The notes beneath the pieces are model-generated. The model saw only the letters and a list, made by a program, of their open reading frames with translations, did not search any database and had not been told where the DNA came from. A stretch of DNA of 64,000 nt from an uncultured Planctomycetota bacterium (GTDB lineage Bacteria > Planctomycetota > UBA1135 > GCA-002686595): positions 24,076 through 88,075 of the forward strand of contig CAIYPP010000125.1 of NCBI GenBank assembly GCA_903928115.1, given 5' to 3'. Shown in pieces: positions 7,564 to 15,645 of the stretch (the stretch's first letter is position 1; the number at the start of each line of letters is the position of its first letter). Position numbers and translations under genes: made by a program.

Positions 7564-9093
7564 TCAGTCGACCTTCACCTCGGGCACCTGCAGCGCCACC
7601 TTGTCGCGCTTGTCGCGCTCGAAGGCGTAGCTCCACTCGCTGGAGCGCACGCGCTGGAAGTAGGTCTTGCGGCGCTTGCGCACCTCGAACCAGTCCGAGA
7701 TCAGCACGGGGTTGCGCACCATCGCGACCAAGCGCTCCAACTTGCGGAGCAAGCGGTTCTTGAGGCTGCGCGTCGTGCGGGCGTGGATCTTGAGGAGCTG
7801 CTCGCGGTCTTCTTGCAGCTGCTGGTGCGTGAACACGGGGTGCTTGAACGACTCCGTGCCGTGCCAGTAGTGGAAGTCGATCTCGGCCATGTCCTTCAGG
7901 AGGACCGGCTTGAGCTGCTCGTAGATCTCCGTGCCCGGGATCGGCTGGAGGATCGAGAGGTGGATCTGATCGGGGCGCGTCTGCTTCACGATCCACTCCG
8001 TGAGGCGGTGATCCTTCTCCTTTTCCTGCGGGAAGCCGTACATCAGGAAGTACTTGAAGGTCATGCCGACTTCGCGGTTGAGCTTGGCCGCCGCGAGGAT
8101 CTTCTCGGTCGTGAGCCCCTTCTTCACCGACACGAGCACGTCGGGCGAGCCCGACTCCAGCCCGTAGTAGATCTTCACGCAGCCCGCCTTCTTCATCCAG
8201 CGCAGCAGCTCGAAGTCCATCGTGTCGAGGCGCGACTCGCAGGTCCACTCGAAGAACAGCCCGCGGCGGATGATCTCTTGGCAGATCGCGATGACGCGCT
8301 TCTTCTGGATGGTGAAGAGGTCGTCGAAGAACATGAACTGCGGCGGGTTGTACGTCTTCAAGAGCTGCTCGATCAGGTCGACGACCTTGTTCGGGCTCAT
8401 GGAGCGGTACTGACGCGGCGTCATCTCGGCGTCGCAGAAGGTGCACGCATACGGGCACCCGCGCGAGGTGATCAGGTTCACCGACGGGTTGATCATCAGC
8501 CGAAGGAACTTCGGCATGTCGTAGAGGTGGTAGGCCGGGTAGGGGACCTCATCCATCTTCTTGATCAGCGGACGGCGCGGGTTCTTCACCAGCTGCCCGT
8601 CGTCCCCGACGTAGGTCATCCCGAGGATCTCGGGCCACTTCGAGCGGTCCTGCCAGTGCTCGAGGATCTCAGGGAGCGTCAGATCGCCTTCGCCCTGCAC
8701 GCAGATGTCCGCGGCACCGGCATCGAGGAAGAACTCGGGGTTCGTGGTCGGGTGGGGGCCGCCCATGATCACGAAGCGCCCGATCTCCGTCTTGGCGATC
8801 AGGCCGAGCTCGCGGGCGCGGCGAGCGTTGGGCGTGAGGGTCGAGATGCCGACGATGTCGGCCCACTCCATCGCCGAGCGCAGCGTGTCCATGTCCTCGA
8901 TCGAGTCGTCGAAGATCTTGACCTCGTAGCCGCGCTGGAGCAGACCTCCGGCGAGGATCGCGATGCCGAGGGGCGGGATGATCTCGTCGCGGGCTCCGTT
9001 GCCGGTGGCGACGCCTTCCTGAGCGAACAGGGCGGCGGCCTTTTCGCGAAGGACTTGGCTCTTGGCGTAGATCAGAACGACTTTGGGCTGCAT
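7564..9093 (-). CDS. B12-binding-domain radical SAM protein
   Basis: Radical S-adenosylmethionine protein of about 509 residues. The N-terminal 150 residues form a cobalamin-binding-like Rossmann domain ('PPLGIAILAGGLLQRGYEVKI', 'ADIVGISTLTPNARR', 'FVIMGGPHPTTNPEF'). The radical SAM barrel carries the cluster motif CPYACTFC near residue 215 and a GLESGSPDVL strand. The C-terminal tail is helical and basic. Relatives include methyltransferases and enzymes of lipid or cofactor modification, and the substrate here cannot be assigned. The ATG at 9093 begins the first beta strand (QPKVVLIY); an upstream in-frame start at 9177 adds 28 low-complexity residues and is less likely. Confidence 0.85.
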   Translation of the reverse strand: MQPKVVLIYAKSQVLREKAAALFAQEGVATGNGARDEIIPPLGIAILAGGLLQRGYEVKIFDDSIEDMDTLRSAMEWADIVGISTLTPNARRARELGLIAKTEIGRFVIMGGPHPTTNPEFFLDAGAADICVQGEGDLTLPEILEHWQDRSKWPEILGMTYVGDDGQLVKNPRRPLIKKMDEVPYPAYHLYDMPKFLRLMINPSVNLITSRGCPYACTFCDAEMTPRQYRSMSPNKVVDLIEQLLKTYNPPQFMFFDDLFTIQKKRVIAICQEIIRRGLFFEWTCESRLDTMDFELLRWMKKAGCVKIYYGLESGSPDVLVSVKKGLTTEKILAAAKLNREVGMTFKYFLMYGFPQEKEKDHRLTEWIVKQTRPDQIHLSILQPIPGTEIYEQLKPVLLKDMAEIDFHYWHGTESFKHPVFTHQQLQEDREQLLKIHARTTRSLKNRLLRKLERLVAMVRNPVLISDWFEVRKRRKTYFQRVRSSEWSYAFERDKRDKVALQVPEVKVD

Positions 9094-9333
9094 GGTGTGC
9101 GGCTCGGGGCGGCGGGACGTTCGCTCGTCGAACTCGGAAGCCGGAGGTCGCCGCGCGAGCGGACGAACTTCGGACACCTATCGACAACGTACTCCGGTCG
9201 GGACTCCGGAGACGGCATCTGGAGCGAGAAGTCGGAAAATCCTTGGTCAAGGCTACCGCGAACGTGAGATTCGGCAAGGTATGCCGGCTCCGAGGCCTTC
9301 CTAGGGGCCTCCCCGAGCACCTAGACTGCCTCC

Positions 9334-9591
9334 ATGGCCCCGAAGAGCCCCAAGACCGACGTCCCCGCCTCCGAGCCTTCCTTCGACGACCGACTGGCCC
9401 GTTTGGAGCAGCTCGTGGCCGAGATGGAGCAAGGCAAGGTGGGCTTGGAGGACGCCATCGCCCGCTATCAGGAAGGCACGGAGCTGGTGCGGGGCTGCCG
9501 CGAGCTCTTGGAGCGCTACCAGAGGCGCGTCGAAGAGCTCACCGAGGCTGGGACAAAGCCCTATCAAGGCGACCCCGACGCGAAGACCTGA
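9334..9591 (+). CDS. xseB: Exodeoxyribonuclease VII small subunit
   Basis: 85-residue XseB, the small subunit of exonuclease VII, which degrades single-stranded DNA together with XseA. The two-helix family pattern is clear: 'SFDDRLARLEQLVAEMEQGKVGLEDAIARYQEG' (shown in part: FDDRLARLEQLV, LEDAIARYQEG), followed by 'LLERYQRRVEEL'. The large subunit is not in the window. The first gene of a four-gene operon with ispA, dxs and nadK; the xseB-ispA-dxs order is common among bacteria. The ispA start lies four bases after its stop. Confidence 0.88.
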   Translation: MAPKSPKTDVPASEPSFDDRLARLEQLVAEMEQGKVGLEDAIARYQEGTELVRGCRELLERYQRRVEELTEAGTKPYQGDPDAKT

Positions 9592-9595
9592 GAAC

Positions 9596-10483
9596 GTGAG
9601 CGCGCCGTCCATCGAGGACTGGCTCTCCGATACCCAAGCCTGGGTCGAGAACGAGCTGGAGCGTCAGCTGCGCGGAGACCGCGCGGAAGCGCCTTCGTCG
9701 CTGAAGGATGCCATGGAGTACGCGGTGCTCGGTGGCGGAAAGCGCTTCCGAGCCGCGCTCGTGCGACTGGTCGGGCGATGGTGGGGCGCGGACGACGCGG
9801 CCTGCGGAGCGCCCGCCGTCGCCGTGGAGCTGATTCACGCGTACAGCCTCGTTCACGACGACTTGCCCTGCATGGACGACGACGACTGGCGTCGCGGGCG
9901 GCCGAGCTGCCACAAGCGCTTCGGCGAGGCCAATGCGCTGCTTGCAGGAGATGCGCTGCAAACCAAGGCGTTCGAGGTCCTCGCGCGCAGCGCGGCGCCG
10001 TGTGCGGCAGAGGCCGTGCTCGCTCTCGCGCGAGCGTCCGGCGACAGCGGCATGGTCGGCGGTCAGGTGCTCGACCTCGCGATGAGCGGCGACAGTGCGC
10101 TGCGTGGCGAGGTGGAACGGATGCACGCGATGAAGACCGGGGCTCTGATCGCGGTTTCGGCGGAGCTGGGCGCGCTCTTCGCGAACGCGCCGCGCGCGCA
10201 GCGTGCAGAGGCGCGCGAGTGGGGGCAGTCCCTCGGCAAGTGCTTCCAAGCGGTCGATGACCTGCTCGACGTCACGGCGGACAAGGCGGCACTCGGGAAG
10301 ACTCCCGGCAAGGACGCCGCGCAGCACAAGCCGACGTTGGTGGCGGTCCTCGGTCTCGAAGGCACGCGCCGCTACGCCGAGGAGCACGCCGAGCGAGCGC
10401 GAGCCGTCGCGCGGCAGTGGGGCGGTCCTTGGAGCGCTACGGGGCTCCAGATGGTCGATTTCCTGCTCCAGAGGCGCTCCTAG
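9596..10483 (+). CDS. ispA: Polyprenyl diphosphate synthase (farnesyl/geranylgeranyl type)
   Basis: Trans-prenyltransferase that condenses isopentenyl diphosphate with allylic diphosphates. The first Asp-rich motif is DDLPCMDDDD near residues 88-97 and the second is DDLLD near residue 221, followed by the conserved 'LGKTPGKDAAQHKPT'. 'GGGKRFRAALVRL' near residue 45 is the substrate-binding loop. At 295 aa it matches IspA/CrtE-like enzymes; the exact product length (C15 or C20) cannot be read from sequence. The start is GTG at 9596, four bases after xseB. It sits in the xseB-ispA-dxs-nadK operon. Confidence 0.88.
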   Translation: MSAPSIEDWLSDTQAWVENELERQLRGDRAEAPSSLKDAMEYAVLGGGKRFRAALVRLVGRWWGADDAACGAPAVAVELIHAYSLVHDDLPCMDDDDWRRGRPSCHKRFGEANALLAGDALQTKAFEVLARSAAPCAAEAVLALARASGDSGMVGGQVLDLAMSGDSALRGEVERMHAMKTGALIAVSAELGALFANAPRAQRAEAREWGQSLGKCFQAVDDLLDVTADKAALGKTPGKDAAQHKPTLVAVLGLEGTRRYAEEHAERARAVARQWGGPWSATGLQMVDFLLQRRS

Positions 10484-10569
10484 CGGCCCGAAGTGCCCCG
10501 CGGACGCCGCTGCGGCGGTTGCAATCTCTGGGCGCCGAGCCAAGGATGGAGGATCCCGACGGGGCCACG

Positions 10570-12561
10570 ATGTCCGACACCCACGACCCGACCGCGCGTT
10601 CCGCCCAAGGCGCCCAACAGCCGCCGCTGCTCGACTCCATTCACAGCCCCGCGGACTTGAAGCGCCTGCCGCTCGAGTCGCTGCCGCAGGTCTGCTCGGA
10701 GGTACGCGAATTCCTGCTGAACTCCGTGCAGCGCACCGGCGGCCACCTCGGCTCGAACCTCGGCGTCGTCGAGCTCACGACCGCGCTGCACTACGTGTTC
10801 GATCTCTCGCGCGACCGCTGCGTGTGGGACGTGAGCCACCAGTGCTACCCGCACAAGATCTTCACCGGCCGTCGAGCGGGCTTCGAGCGCCTGCGCATGA
10901 CCGAGGGCCTGTGCGGGTTCACGCACCCCGAGGAGAGCGAGTTCGACCTGTTCCACACCGGCCACGCAGGCACCAGCATCAGCCTCGCGCTCGGCCTCGC
11001 GCGCGGAACCGCGAACGAGACGCCGCAGCCCCACGCGATCGCGGTGATCGGCGACGCGAGCCTCGGCGCAGGCGTCGCTTTCGAGGCGCTGAACTACGCG
11101 GGCGCGAGCGGACAGCGCGTGCTCGTGATCCTCAATGACAACGAGTGGTCGATCTCGAAGTCGGTCGGCTCGATGGCGCGCTATCTCTCGCGCATTCGCA
11201 GCGCGAAGGTCGTTCAGCGTGCGAACCAAGAGCTGCACAAGCTGCTCGCGGCGATCCCCGTGATCGGCGAGAAGGTCGATCGCACGTTGGAGGACATGGC
11301 GGAAGTCATGCGCCATGCGATGGTGCCCGGCCACGTGTTCGAGGAACTGGGCGTCACTTACGTCGGCCCGATCGACGGACACGACGTGAAGTACCTCGTC
11401 GAGAACCTGCAGCGTGTGCGCGAGCTCGAGGGCACGGTTCTGCTGCACGTCCTCACCGAGAAGGGCAAGGGACACCCGAGCGCGCCGACGCACCCCGAGC
11501 GCGTCCACGGTGTGAAGGGCAGCACGCCCGCTCCGAAGACCTCGGGGGCCGACACGAACAAGCTCCCCGGACCGACGACGCCGCCTCGTCCCGCGGGTCC
11601 CGCCTACACCAAGGCCTTCGCGGATTCCTTGATCAAGCTCGCCGAGCGGGACATGCGTGTGCACGCGCTCACCGCGGGAATGCCTTCGGGCACGGGTTTG
11701 GAGAGCTTCGCAGAGCGCTTCCCCGCGCGTTTCCACGACACCGGCATCACCGAGCAACACGCGGTCGCGATGGCGGCGGGCATGGCAAAGGCCGGACTGC
11801 GTCCGTTCGCGACGATCTACTCCACGTTCCTCCAGCGCGCCTACGATCAGGTGTTCCAAGAGGTCGCGCTACAAAACTTGCCCGTCACGTTCTGCATGGA
11901 TCGCGCCGGTCTCGTCGGCCAAGACGGTCCGACGCACAACGGCGTCTTCGACATCGCGTACCTGCGCACGTTCCCGAACATGACGATCGCCGCGCCGCGC
12001 GACGCCACCGACATGCGCCGCATGCTCGAACTGTCGCTCTCGGAGAGCGGACCCGTGGCGCTGCGCTATCCGCGCGACAACACGCCCGGTGCGGAGCGAA
12101 TTCACGCGAACGAGCGCACGCCGATGGTGCCCGGCAAGGCCGAGGTGCTCGTCGAGGCGCCTGCGGGCGAGCGCGGCGTGGCCCTGTGGGCCTTCGGAGC
12201 GCTCGTCAACCAGGCACTCGATGCCGCGGAGCGCCTCGCACGCCGTGGAATCTCGGTGACGGTCGTGGACGCGCGCTTCGCGAAGCCGCTCGACGAGGAG
12301 TTGCTGGCGCAGCACGCGCTCGCCTATCGCTACATCCTCACCGTCGAGGAGCACCAGCGCGCGGGCGGCTTCGGTTCGGCGGTGCTCGAGAGCCTCTCGC
12401 GCCTGCCTTCCGCGCGCGCGCAGGTCCGCCTGTGCGGCATTCCCGATCGCTTCATCGAGCACATGACAACCCGCGAGGAGCAGCTCGCGGCCTGCGGCCT
12501 CGACGCCGAAGGGCTCGAGCGTGCGGTCCTCAACCTCGTCACGCCCGCCAAGGTCAACTGA
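10570..12561 (+). CDS. dxs: 1-deoxy-D-xylulose-5-phosphate synthase
   Basis: First enzyme of the MEP isoprenoid pathway; it condenses pyruvate and glyceraldehyde 3-phosphate with thiamine diphosphate (663 aa). N-terminal signatures are 'GGHLGSNLGVVELTTALHYVF' (in part GGHLGSNLGVVELT), 'WDVSHQCYPHKI' and the ThDP segment GDASLGAG...NDNEWSIS. The transketolase-like middle has 'RFHDTGITEQHAVAMAAGMA' (in part FHDTGITEQHAVAMAAG). A C-terminal transketolase domain ends the protein. The ThDP motif reads GDA rather than the usual GDG. The start is uncertain: ATG 10570 is used, and ATG 10546 would add eight residues. nadK follows after five bases. Confidence 0.92.
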   Translation: MSDTHDPTARSAQGAQQPPLLDSIHSPADLKRLPLESLPQVCSEVREFLLNSVQRTGGHLGSNLGVVELTTALHYVFDLSRDRCVWDVSHQCYPHKIFTGRRAGFERLRMTEGLCGFTHPEESEFDLFHTGHAGTSISLALGLARGTANETPQPHAIAVIGDASLGAGVAFEALNYAGASGQRVLVILNDNEWSISKSVGSMARYLSRIRSAKVVQRANQELHKLLAAIPVIGEKVDRTLEDMAEVMRHAMVPGHVFEELGVTYVGPIDGHDVKYLVENLQRVRELEGTVLLHVLTEKGKGHPSAPTHPERVHGVKGSTPAPKTSGADTNKLPGPTTPPRPAGPAYTKAFADSLIKLAERDMRVHALTAGMPSGTGLESFAERFPARFHDTGITEQHAVAMAAGMAKAGLRPFATIYSTFLQRAYDQVFQEVALQNLPVTFCMDRAGLVGQDGPTHNGVFDIAYLRTFPNMTIAAPRDATDMRRMLELSLSESGPVALRYPRDNTPGAERIHANERTPMVPGKAEVLVEAPAGERGVALWAFGALVNQALDAAERLARRGISVTVVDARFAKPLDEELLAQHALAYRYILTVEEHQRAGGFGSAVLESLSRLPSARAQVRLCGIPDRFIEHMTTREEQLAACGLDAEGLERAVLNLVTPAKVN

Positions 12562-12566
12562 GCTCC

Positions 12567-13508
12567 ATGAGCACGCGCCACGCAGGAGCGGGTTTGGAAC
12601 TCACCGCTCCGTCGCGCGGGGCGGTGCGCAGCGTGCTGGTCGTATGTGACCCCGCCAAGGAAGGCGTGCGAGAGCTGCTCGCGGAGCTCCTCCCGTGGCT
12701 GAGGGAACGCGTCCAAACCACGGCGGTCGCCGACGATGTCCGCGCGCTCGTCGAGAGCCGATCGGCCCTGTCTTTGGAGCACTCGCGGTCGGCTCGACCG
12801 GACCTGATGATCGTGCTCGGGGGCGACGGCGCCATCCTCGGCGCTGTGCGCGCCTTCGCGCAAGCTCCCGTTCCGACGCTCGGCATCAACTTCGGCCGCG
12901 TGGGATTCCTCGCCTCGACGCCCGTGCGTCACTGGCGCGAGGCGCTGCAGGGCATCCTCGACGGCGAAGGCGTCCTCGAGCCCCGCATGCGACTCGTCGC
13001 TCGGCTCGGCGGCGGCAAGGCACGCAGCGGCGATCTCGAGGCCATCGCGCTGAACGAGGTGCTCGTCGCGCGCGGCACCGCGCCGGGCATGCTCACGCTC
13101 GCGCTTTCCGTCGGTGGCGAGTGGGTTGCCGACTACCGAGCCGACGGCCTCATCCTCGCCACGCCGTCGGGCTCGACGGCCCACTCGCTCTCCGCGGGCG
13201 GTCCAATCCTCTTCCCCTCGATGCTCGGCATGGTCGTGACGCCCATCTGTCCGCAGGGCCTCTCCTACCGCCCGATCGTGCTGCACCCCGACAGCTCCGT
13301 CGAGGTGATCGTCAAGGAGAGCATCGGCGACACGCTGCTCGTCCTCGACGGTCAGGCATTCCATCCGATGCAGGAAGGGGAGGTCGTGCGCGTCGAGCGC
13401 CACCCGCTCTCGTATCCGCTGCTCGCGTGGAGCCAGCTCGACCCGTATCGGCGCCTGCGCGATCGCCTCGGATGGAGCGAGACGCGCTATCGCAACTCCG
13501 ACGCGTAG
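12567..13508 (+). CDS. nadK: NAD kinase
   Basis: Phosphorylates NAD to NADP. The catalytic GGDG motif is in 'MIVLGGDGAILGAVRAF' (about residues 85-100). 'LGINFGRVGFLA' and the second signature 'ATPSGSTAHSLSAGGPIL' complete the NadK fold. At 313 aa it has normal length. It is the last gene of the xseB-ispA-dxs-nadK operon, supplying NADP for the reductive MEP steps (functional link inferred). It ends seven bases before the convergent lolD gene. Confidence 0.92.
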   Translation: MSTRHAGAGLELTAPSRGAVRSVLVVCDPAKEGVRELLAELLPWLRERVQTTAVADDVRALVESRSALSLEHSRSARPDLMIVLGGDGAILGAVRAFAQAPVPTLGINFGRVGFLASTPVRHWREALQGILDGEGVLEPRMRLVARLGGGKARSGDLEAIALNEVLVARGTAPGMLTLALSVGGEWVADYRADGLILATPSGSTAHSLSAGGPILFPSMLGMVVTPICPQGLSYRPIVLHPDSSVEVIVKESIGDTLLVLDGQAFHPMQEGEVVRVERHPLSYPLLAWSQLDPYRRLRDRLGWSETRYRNSDA

Positions 13509-13514
13509 CTCGCG

Positions 13515-14237
13515 CTAGCCCCGCCCCGGCAGCGGGCCGAGGATGCGGCCCGCCTCGAGCCGCAGCACGCGACCGCAGCGCTCGGCGAGCCGCTCGTCGT
13601 GCGTGACGAGGAGGAGCGAGAGGTTGCGCTGCTCCTGCGCGCGGAACAGAAGCTCCAGCACGAGCTCGCCCGTGTCGCGGTCGAGGTTGCCGGTCGGCTC
13701 GTCGGCGATGATCAGCGGGGGGTCGAGGAAGAGCGCGCGAGCGAGTGCAACGCGCTGGCGTTCGCCACCGGAGAGCTGCGTCGGTCGGTGCTTGAGGCGA
13801 TGCGAGAGCCCGAAGTTGGCGAGCAAGTCCATGGCCTTCGCGATGTGAGCGCGACGATCCTCGCGGAAGTCGCCGCGGGACTGCGCGATCATCGCAGGCA
13901 GCATCACATTCTCGACGGCGTCGAGCTCCGGCAGCAGGTGATAGAACTGGAACACGAAGCCGATGTGGCGGTTGCGGAGCGCGGCGCGCTCCTGCGTCGA
14001 GAGGGCCCACGCGTCGCGGCCATCGACGTCGACTGCCCCGAACGTCGGACGCTCGAGGAGTCCGAGGATGTGGAGCAGGGTCGACTTTCCTGCGCCGGAA
14101 GGCCCCATCAGAGCGAGCCGCTCCCCAGACCGAAGGTCGAGGTCGACGCCGTGCAGGATCTCGAGCTCGCTGTCGCCCGAGCGGAAGCGCTTCACGATGC
14201 CGCGGGCCGAGAGCACGATGTTCGCGGAGCTACTCAT
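13515..14237 (-). CDS. lolD: Lipoprotein-releasing / MacB-type ABC ATPase LolD
   Basis: ATPase of the LolCDE-type extractor that releases lipoproteins from the inner membrane. Walker A is GPSGAGKST, with a Q-loop in 'FVFQFYHLLPELDAVENVMLP' (in part FQFYHLLPELDAVENV). The signature is LSGGERQR, and Walker B IIADEP is followed by TGNLD, a hallmark of the LolD/MacB/FtsE subfamily. The ATG at 14237 overlaps the end of the permease gene by eight bases; a longer frame to 14312 would overlap the permease further. About 240 aa. Confidence 0.9.
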   Translation of the reverse strand: MSSSANIVLSARGIVKRFRSGDSELEILHGVDLDLRSGERLALMGPSGAGKSTLLHILGLLERPTFGAVDVDGRDAWALSTQERAALRNRHIGFVFQFYHLLPELDAVENVMLPAMIAQSRGDFREDRRAHIAKAMDLLANFGLSHRLKHRPTQLSGGERQRVALARALFLDPPLIIADEPTGNLDRDTGELVLELLFRAQEQRNLSLLLVTHDERLAERCGRVLRLEAGRILGPLPGRG

Positions 14238-15633
14238 TGCGCAGCGCCTCCACGGGATCGAGGCTCGCGGCGCGCCACGCGGGCACGGCCGCAAACAGCA
14301 ACGTGCAGACAAACGCTCCGAGCACGATCGCCGCGACCGCGACCGGCGTCACGACGCTCGGGATCGAGTCGAAGAGGTACACCTCGCGATTGAAGATCTG
14401 CACGCCGAACGTCTCGCTGAGCCAGCGCTCGAACGGGTCGATCTTGATCGCCATCCACGTTCCTACCACCGCGCCGGAGAGCGCTCCGATCAGCGCATCC
14501 CAGAAGCCGATCAGCAGGAACAGCGCGAGCACGCCGCGCGGCGTCGCGCCGAGCGCAGTGAGGATGCCGATGTCGCGGCGCTTCTCCGTGACCATCATCG
14601 AGAGGATCGCGAAGATCGTGAAGCCTGCGACCACCAAGATCAGCGAGAGCATGATGCCCATCAGCACGCGCTCGTTCTCGATCGCGCCGAGCAGCGCTCC
14701 ACGAAACTCCTCCCAAGTCCGAATCGTGCAGGTCTCGTCGAGCAGGCCAGCCTTGTAGAGCCGAGCGCCCATCGTCGCGCGTACGTCCTCGGCATCGGCT
14801 GCGTAGTCCTTGAGCTTGACGAGCACCTCCGAATAGAGGATCGAATCCTCGGGCAGCGGGTCGTCCTCGCTCACGCCCGCGAGGAAGCGCGCCAGCTGTC
14901 CGCGGTCGATGTACACCCGCTCGAGGTCGATCTCGTTCTCGCCGGAGCGGAAGCACCCGGCGACGACGAACTCGCGCTTCTTCGCGGACCATCCCGTATC
15001 CGACTTCGGATCGGGGACCGCGGTCATGAGCGTGATGAACGAGCCGCGGCGCAGCCCGTGGTACGTCATCACCTTCTCACCAACGATCACGCTCGCCCGC
15101 GGTCGCCCGACGTTCGCGTTGTACTCCGGAGGCGCGGCGAAGGGATCTTCGAGCTTCGACACGCGCAAGCGAGGCGCGACAATCTCGCCCTCTTCGCTGC
15201 GTCCCACCTTGTCGAGCGAGTGGCGGAACTCCGCCGCGCTGTCCTCTGTCGCAGGGTCGACGCCCGTGAGCTTGACGCCCGCGATCTCGCTGGACTGGCT
15301 GTCGACCAAGATGCGCAGGCTGCGCTCGTCTTGCCGCGTCAGGATGCACATCCAGCCCAAGTGCGCGCTCGCGCCCTCGACACGCTCGTCGGCGCGCAAG
15401 ATCTCTAGCACGGGCGCAGGGTCGCGCGGTCGCTTCGACTCGCTGTAGGGCGGCAGCGTGATGATGAGGTCGCTGAGGCTGCCGCGCGCCGAGCGCCGCG
15501 TCTCTTCGAGGAAGCCCGTCATGATCGACAAGATCAGGATCAGCGCGCCGACGGCGAGGAAGATCCCAAACACACCGATCAGATTGGTGCGGCGACTGCG
15601 CAGGAAGCGCCACGAGAGGAAGAAGCGATACAA
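14230..15633 (-). CDS. lolC: Lipoprotein-releasing ABC permease LolC/LolE
   Basis: 467-residue permease with the MacB/LolC plan. One N-terminal helix (LIGVFGIFLAVGALILILSI) is followed by a periplasmic domain of about 240 residues, then three C-terminal helices. The helices include 'VAGFTIFAILSMMVTEKRRDIGILTALGA', of which EKRRDIGILTALGA is the FtsX-family coupling motif. The N-terminal 'FLSWRFLRSRR' is typical of LolC. Only one permease gene is present beside lolD, so a homodimer is likely unless a second copy lies elsewhere. It starts 12 bases after lysS. Confidence 0.88.
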   Translation of the reverse strand: MYRFFLSWRFLRSRRTNLIGVFGIFLAVGALILILSIMTGFLEETRRSARGSLSDLIITLPPYSESKRPRDPAPVLEILRADERVEGASAHLGWMCILTRQDERSLRILVDSQSSEIAGVKLTGVDPATEDSAAEFRHSLDKVGRSEEGEIVAPRLRVSKLEDPFAAPPEYNANVGRPRASVIVGEKVMTYHGLRRGSFITLMTAVPDPKSDTGWSAKKREFVVAGCFRSGENEIDLERVYIDRGQLARFLAGVSEDDPLPEDSILYSEVLVKLKDYAADAEDVRATMGARLYKAGLLDETCTIRTWEEFRGALLGAIENERVLMGIMLSLILVVAGFTIFAILSMMVTEKRRDIGILTALGATPRGVLALFLLIGFWDALIGALSGAVVGTWMAIKIDPFERWLSETFGVQIFNREVYLFDSIPSVVTPVAVAAIVLGAFVCTLLFAAVPAWRAASLDPVEALRNE

Positions 15634-15645
15634 GGCGAGCGGTCT

